In this document: positions 45,634 through 50,547 of the stretch, piece after piece
Numbering within the stretch: position 1 is the stretch's first letter
Layout of the letters: each line of letters starts with the position of its first letter
From: Balamuthia mandrillaris
Taxonomy: Eukaryota > Discosea > Longamoebia > Balamuthiidae
Length of the DNA stretch: 50,547 nt
Assembly: GCA_031835245.1 (NCBI GenBank)
Contig: JAVKOQ010000163.1
Location: 72,501 to 123,047, forward strand
Direction: 5' to 3'
Notes under the pieces: generated by a model
Seen by the model: only the letters and a program-made list of their open reading frames with translations
Databases searched by the model: none
What the model was told of the DNA's origin: nothing
Made by a program: the position numbers and the translations under genes

Positions 45634-46590
45634 TTATGACTCCCAATCCAAATCTGCGTCACAAAGCAGTCCCAGCGCTTTCTTCTCCTGCACTCTGGAG
45701 AGAATGATGGTCCTCACAAAGCCAACCAATTTACCCAGTCCAGAGAGGCTCTGCAAGGCATCGCCAGGAGAGGGAGTGGCCAAGTTGGGCGCTATGACGA
45801 TGGCCAAGTTACGCACCGTCATCTTGTTCTCCTGCTGTAGCAACGCCACCTCGATGCAGAGGTCCACCAGCCACATGAACAGCGCCCTCTCCATCTCCGG
45901 CAGGGCCTCCACCACCTTCCTTTCCTCCATGAGACACTCGGAGCAGCCTTCGCAGAGAGAGTTCGTGTCCACCGTGCCCAAAACTTGGCGAGGTAATTCT
46001 CGAAACCATACCTTGATCAACGTGGCAATGCAGTTCATGTCTTGGCAGCGAGTGAAGGTGCCCAGGTTCAAGCGGCGCTTCACGTCGGCGGTCTCCAGCT
46101 CATCCCCGGCAAGACGGAAGATGCCTTCCTGGTGGAAGCCACCGTGCTCCCGGAGGCAGTTCTTCAGAATGACTAATACTTCTGGAACGTTGTATTCTTT
46201 TTTTTTTGTTTAGTAATAATTTTGCAAACAAGCTTACAAAACCTTTAAACAAAAACTCGCCTCCGAAGAAAAAGAACAAAAACAAGAACAAAAAAGACAT
46301 AGAAAAAGAAGAAACAGAACGAAAGAAGCAGAGACAAAACAAACCTCCATCACTAACGATATCAAGTTCCTCTGGGTTAACTCCGAAACATATGCAGGAG
46401 GCTTTGAGATGGATGAGAGAAAAGAACTGTCCGAGCTCGCCAAACTGAACGGCTACAACTGCCCTTACTATTCCTACTTTGCTCGCTGTTGTCGTTAGCG
46501 TCAGTTTGACAGTTGTTGTGCTTTTCTGTTATGGATAAAAAAGAGGTTGAGTATATCGATAGCAGGAAGCAGAATGAGAGAGAAGATATA

Positions 46591-46631
<41 letters not shown>

Positions 46632-47344
46632 ACGAATACTTTTTTGATGGTTCCCGACATTGGCTCGCAGGTTATTTTGGCTTGAGAGGATGCGGACCAA
46701 ACGGAAATCGAGAAAGGAATGTTCGATTTGTGGTTATTGGTGAGTTCAAGCGTGTCTTCTACAGTAGTACTACATTGAAGGCCATGGCCTCCTTCCATTC
46801 CAAAGTCGAGATGAAATGGTTGCAACTGTTCATGTACGAACGGAAGACAACAAGATTGAATAAACACGCAGACAAAACACAACCAAAGAATAAACAAACA
46901 TGCTCACAAACAATAATAACGACACGCACAAAAGAAAGTAAATGAATGAAGTACCTCGACTAAGTTTTTTAGTGTGCCAGCAACTTTATGCTTTTTGCCT
47001 GGACCACTTGACTTGCGTCGAAGTTGATGATGCATATGAACAACGTGGTAGGCATGAGAGAGGCGACCTACGACCTCCTCTCTGGACAAGCTCACAAGTT
47101 CGCAATACAGGTATTGACGGTCTATCTCCGACCGCAGGGCTCCGTTGCACGCTCTGTTTTATTTTTGGGTTTTTGGTGGTAAATCATAGGTGATAACGAA
47201 TCGAGAGAAGGAGAATAACAGAAGATGAGAGTGACTCTTACTTTAGAAGAAGCTCGTAGCCATTCCCGGGTATGCTTACCGCGTGGGACCGTTCTCGTCC
47301 AGAACTAGAAGCTCTACTGGTCTTTGGCTCTTTTTCTTTATCAT
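45634..47344 (-). CDS. ASH-like domain plus RhoGAP protein
   Basis: Likely GTPase-activating protein for Rho/Rac GTPases. Exon 1 (47344 to about 47281) reads VELLVLDENGPTR with donor GTAAGC and joins in frame to RACNGALRSEIDRQYLYCEL. A helical segment follows, then an Ig-like ASH/MSP domain (DTLELTNNHKSNIPFSISVW, with a later strand AVVAVQFGELGQFFSLI). The RhoGAP domain starts VLVILKNCLREHGGFHQEG with the arginine finger in GIFRLAGDE. It continues LIKVWFRELPRQVL and MTVRNLAIVIAPNLATPSP, the conserved LxRELPxPL and NLAxxxxPNL blocks, so catalysis looks intact. The ASH-RhoGAP order is that of the C-terminal half of OCRL/INPP5B, but no phosphatase domain is present. An intron holds a GA tract (46592-46627). 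The stop is at 45634. Exon 1 overlaps the region of the F-box gene start. Confidence 0.75.
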
Positions 47345-48690
47345 CCCGGCCCTTGCAGAATGTAACACTGCTGCTGCATCGTCGCCGACGTTGAACGAAC
47401 TTCCTGAGGAGATTTTGTTGCACGTGCTACGCTTTATGGCTATCCGTGATCTTGCCGCTGCTTCTCTGCTCAACAGAACTTTTTACAGGTTTGGCTGTTT
47501 CTCCCCTCTTCTTCTTCTTGCCTCTTCTTATCGTTAATGCATGCAAACGAACAGAATCGCAAGTGATATCTCTCTTTGGCGTCCCATTTTTGAGAGAGAT
47601 TGGAAGACAGAGGCGGATCTAGTGCTTCCACAAAGCCCTTCATCTTCTTCTTCATCTTCTTCATCATCATCTTCTTCTTCTTCATCTTCTTCATCAGCAT
47701 TACCTTCTTCATCTTCTTCTTCTTTGTGTAAAGCAACCAAACGGCGAAGCAACAACGCCTGGCTCGCACCAGAAACAGAGCAAAAAGGAGAAACCGATAG
47801 CAGTGTAACTCTGCCTCTCAAAGGAACCACGCCACCAAGAGAGGAGGCGGAAGAGGTTGTCCTTCCGGAGGAAGAGGCTAGGCTGGGATCTACCACAGCC
47901 ATGAGGGCGGAGGACGAAGAAGAAGAGTTCAATGAAGGCAAGCGGTGGAAAGAGGAATATGCCAAGCTCTTTACCTGTGCGTTGTTTTGTTGTTTCACGT
48001 TTCGCTCTCCTTCTTCTAACTTTTGTTCTTTTGCTGAGCAGCTCAAATTAAGTATGAGCCGCCCATACTGAGCGACTATGTGCATCGCTACCAGAACTAT
48101 GGGCAAGGAGCTTTGTTCCTGGTCATCACGCCCTGCGTGGTTGCCATTGTTGCTGCCGTATTCTTCCACTCACCCATTCAACCAAGTTCACAGTGCGCCT
48201 TTCTCTCTTTTCCTTCCTTCCGTCGTGGTTGCTCCTTTTCTTGTTTTCATTCTTTCTGTTTTTCTTGTCTTTCTTTTTTTTTTTATTCTTTGGCTCTGTT
48301 CTTCCTTTCTTGCTTCCTCCATTCTTTGTTCTTGTTTTTTGCAATGGTACTCATGCACTCTCTTCCACTTGTTTTATACACGTTAGTAATGTTCACTGCA
48401 ACGACTTCTTCTGCCTGCTGGTGATTCTGGTCGGCTTTCTCATCCTCAAGGTCTACGAAGTGGTGATGGTCTTTTTGGGCAAGGCTCTGTTCGGCTGGAA
48501 GTTGGATTTGGAGAATCACAAGACGACGGCTTTGCTGCTGGGCTCCTTCACTCTGACCTTTGTCTTCTTTTTGGGAGCCGTCGTCGGCGCGCTGTACCTG
48601 CTGTTTCTGTACCATCGAAAGCACAAAGCCGCCTATTTGCAGAAACGACAGAGGCTAATCTCTCGTTTGGATTCTTCGCTAACCACTTAA
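47283..48690 (+). CDS. F-box protein with C-terminal membrane helices (start unresolved)
   Basis: The F-box LNELPEEILLHVLRFMAIRD and AASLLNRTFYR joins across an intron (about 47488-47554) to IASDISLWRPIFERDW, the conserved end of the motif. A Ser run and acidic linker follow, then a cytosolic stretch. The exon about 47989-48197 starts QIKYEPPILSDYVHRYQNYG and holds membrane helix 1 (FLVITPCVVAIVAAVFF). The last exon holds helix 2 (FFCLLVILVGFLILKVY) and helix 3 (LGSFTLTFVFFLGAVVGALY), followed by a basic tail to the stop at 48690. No ATG is in frame in the first exon; the frame is open from about 47250, so an upstream exon or an alternative start is needed. I infer a membrane-anchored SCF ubiquitin-ligase substrate receptor. 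Confidence 0.7.
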
Positions 48691-48788
48691 TCCTCTTTCT
48701 TTCTTCTCTCTTTATGCTTTCTTCCTTTGCATTTGTTTTTGTAGATAAACCCAGACAAAGCATTTGTTTCTCACGAGTTTCTTCGTTT

Positions 48789-49782
48789 TCAAATGGAAGA
48801 AGTAACAGGATCCAAAATGCTTATTCCATCGTCAAACTCCATCTTGAAGGGACGGAAGAAAGCTTCCTCCTCCTCTGTTACGGATTGTTGTTGTTGCTGT
48901 TGCGCCTCTTCCACGACCGCTCTTGCTTTTGTCAAGTCCGGCAAAGCCGACACCATCAGTGGATGCTCCGCCGCCCAATCCCTTAGTGCTGTTTGGACAC
49001 ACGCTAATCAAATGAGAAACGAGAAAGAGAGAGAGAGAGAAGCGATGGAAGAAGAAGAAGAGATGAGAAGGAGAGAAGGAATATGGCAGAAAAGGAAAAA
49101 GCACAAGACGTACGTTCGTACATGGTGGAATGTTTCATGTCCAAGGACTTGGTGATAAAGTACTCGTCAACCATCTGGCGTACAGAGTTTCGTGCCGTCG
49201 CGTGCAGTCTTTGCATCGTCCTTTCATCCGACTGCACCAATGCTTCTTTCATTTTCAGGCATCTGTGATATGCCCTTTCCATCAACTTTTGGTAGGCATC
49301 TGTGATATGCCCTTTCCATCAACTTTTGGTGGTGGGAAAGCAAAGAGTAAAGAACGAGTTCAGAAGAAGGAGAGAAATGAAGGGAAAAGGTACATCGTAA
49401 GCATTGTTCCTGCGTATCTTTGGATTCGGCCGAATACGTTGTTTCCAGCGATGATGCCTGTTCTTATTCTTCGCTTTTTGAATCCGTTGATAAGTCCAAT
49501 CTATGACCCGTTTTGCATTCGGTCTGTTCAGAAGAATAAGGCCTAAAGTCACTTGATCTTTGCGAAGAGTTAAGTTCTCCACGTTAGCCATGTTTTGCCG
49601 TTGTAGTTGTTGGAGTTGTTGTTGTGAGAGTTGTTGGAGTGATTGCTGTTGCTGCTGGAAGAGGAGAAGGGGTTGCTCGTAGTTATCTTCAAGCAGCAAC
49701 TCGAATAGTAATTGAGGAGATTTTGATGTTGGAAGGTATATAAGACCTGCCTTAAGTAGCATGAAAAGTCAACAACTAAATC

Positions 49783-49843
<61 letters not shown>

Positions 49844-50547
49844 TAAAGAGAACGAAAGTATAGAAAAAAGCAAAAAAAGTAATGAGACGCTATAGACCTG
49901 CTGCAAGGAGAGCATGGCTTGAGTGAATCGTCTAAGATCCAGCACGTCGTCATCGTGGCCCTCTGGTTTTGGTATCGACTGCAACGCTCTATCTAGACCT
50001 GCTTTTACTACATAGCACCAAGCAAGTATGTGCACGCACATGCATCAACGCAAGGTGAGAGACGATGGAGAGGGACGGAGGAAGAGAGACAGAGAGAAGA
50101 GAGAAGAGAGGAGAGAGGGGGGAGAGAGAGGGGAGAGGAAGGGAGAGAGAAATGACAAAGATAGTCGTACGTCTACGATGCTGCCTGGTATTCTCCAAAG
50201 ATCGTATACTGCCAGCGGAAGCAGCAGCACTGCTGGAAGAAGCCACAACGGGTATCTCGTTTGTATCCAACTCGGGTCTGGGACTAGAAAGCAGATCTTC
50301 TTCCATCATCAACTCTTGTTTTCTTCGTTTTTGTTTTTTCTTCTGCTTCTCCTTCATGTCGTTTCGTTTTTGCTTTTCGTACCTCCTCTTCCATCGTTTT
50401 ATCTCCCTTTTCTCTTGAAACCTGGTCCAACTTTGTCCCATCTTTGTTCTCTTCAGTCTTCTTCAACAAACATTTAAAGACTTTGATGTCTCTCTCGCCC
50501 TGAGAAAGGTGTGTTGTGTTAGTCACTGAAAAGCAGTGGAAGAAAGA
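48789..50547 (-). CDS. Unrecognised Gln-rich protein (5' end outside window)
   Basis: At least five exons. From the right edge: a charged exon ERDIKVFKCLLKKTEENKD; an exon with ELDTNEIPVVASSSSAAA; DRALQSIPKPEGHDDDVLDL with RRFTQAMLSLQQ; then VLLKAGLIYLP with SPQLLFELLLEDNYEQPLLL and a Gln-rich run (QQQQQSLQQLSQQQLQQLQ). After these come QVTLGLILLNRPNAKRVIDW with a basic stretch, LMERAYHRCLKMKEALVQSD, and a last exon LRDWAAEHPLMVSALPDLTK ending at 48789. Mainly helical, no recognised domain. A 37-bp tandem duplication at 49257-49330 creates two copies of the acceptor before LMERAYHRC. Introns carry GA tracts (49785-49842, about 50060-50150). Confidence 0.6.
49257..49330 (-). repeat. 37-bp tandem duplication spanning a 3' splice site
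   Basis: Two perfect 37-bp copies (49257-49293 and 49294-49330) starting AGGCATCTGTGATATG. Each contains, on the minus strand, the acceptor-like CCAAAAG followed by TTGATGG. Only the downstream acceptor (exon from 49285) keeps the reading frame of the following exon. Confidence 0.95.
49785..49842 (-). repeat. (CT)n microsatellite (sense) in the Q-rich gene
   Basis: About 28 perfect GA units on the plus strand, within the intron after MLSLQQ. Confidence 0.95.

Overview
This is a gene-dense, intron-rich nuclear segment of a eukaryotic microbe. Seventeen protein genes lie on both strands, most with several short GT-AG introns, and intergenic gaps are mostly a few hundred bases. The repertoire (a Roco protein with LRR, Roc, COR, kinase and WD40 parts; an ASH-RhoGAP protein; a STE20 kinase with DEP domains; a SMYD-type protein; augmin and NBAS/Sec39 subunits; a T4 Rnl1-type RNA ligase) suggests a free-living amoeboid protist, perhaps a discosean amoebozoan of the Acanthamoeba/Balamuthia kind. 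That assignment is inference from gene content only.

Layout. 1-5243 (-): NBAS/Sec39 tether subunit, running off the left edge. 5442-8741 (+): augmin subunit HAUS3, divergent from NBAS. 8742-11403: a graveyard with a minus-strand fragment of an RNA ligase gene, a segment shared with 33.7-34.5 kb and a possible transposase remnant. 11404-18454 (-): an LRRK-like Roco gene whose kinase domain lacks catalytic residues. 18889-19812 (+): intronless, probably mitochondrial protein. 21190-22272 (+): intronless disordered protein. 22835-25401 (-): membrane-anchored TPR/MYND/SET (SMYD-like) protein. 25773-30178 (+): STE20 kinase with two DEP domains. 30395-32552 (-): RWD plus F-box protein. 32553-34852: non-coding flank with a PIN-like fragment. 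34865-36608 (+): T4 Rnl1-like RNA ligase. 36659-38948 (-): LisH-WD40 protein. 39340-40809 (+): possible winged-helix nuclear protein. 40888-42367 (-): tRNA-splicing endonuclease subunit TSEN34. 42539-45336 (-): zinc-ribbon/PX protein. 45634-47344 (-): ASH-RhoGAP protein. About 47283-48690 (+): membrane-anchored F-box protein. 48789 to the right edge (-): unrecognised Q-rich protein.

Themes. Membrane traffic (NBAS, PX, ASH-RhoGAP), microtubules (augmin), signalling (Roco, STE20-DEP), ubiquitin (two F-box proteins) and RNA processing (TSEN34, RNA ligase) are all represented, but nothing indicates operon-like co-function. The most striking sequence-level pattern is intronic: nearly every microsatellite is pyrimidine- or T-rich on the sense strand of its host gene, whichever strand the gene is on. 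Splice junctions here were placed by eye from reading frame and consensus, so exon ends are approximate unless a frame argument is given.
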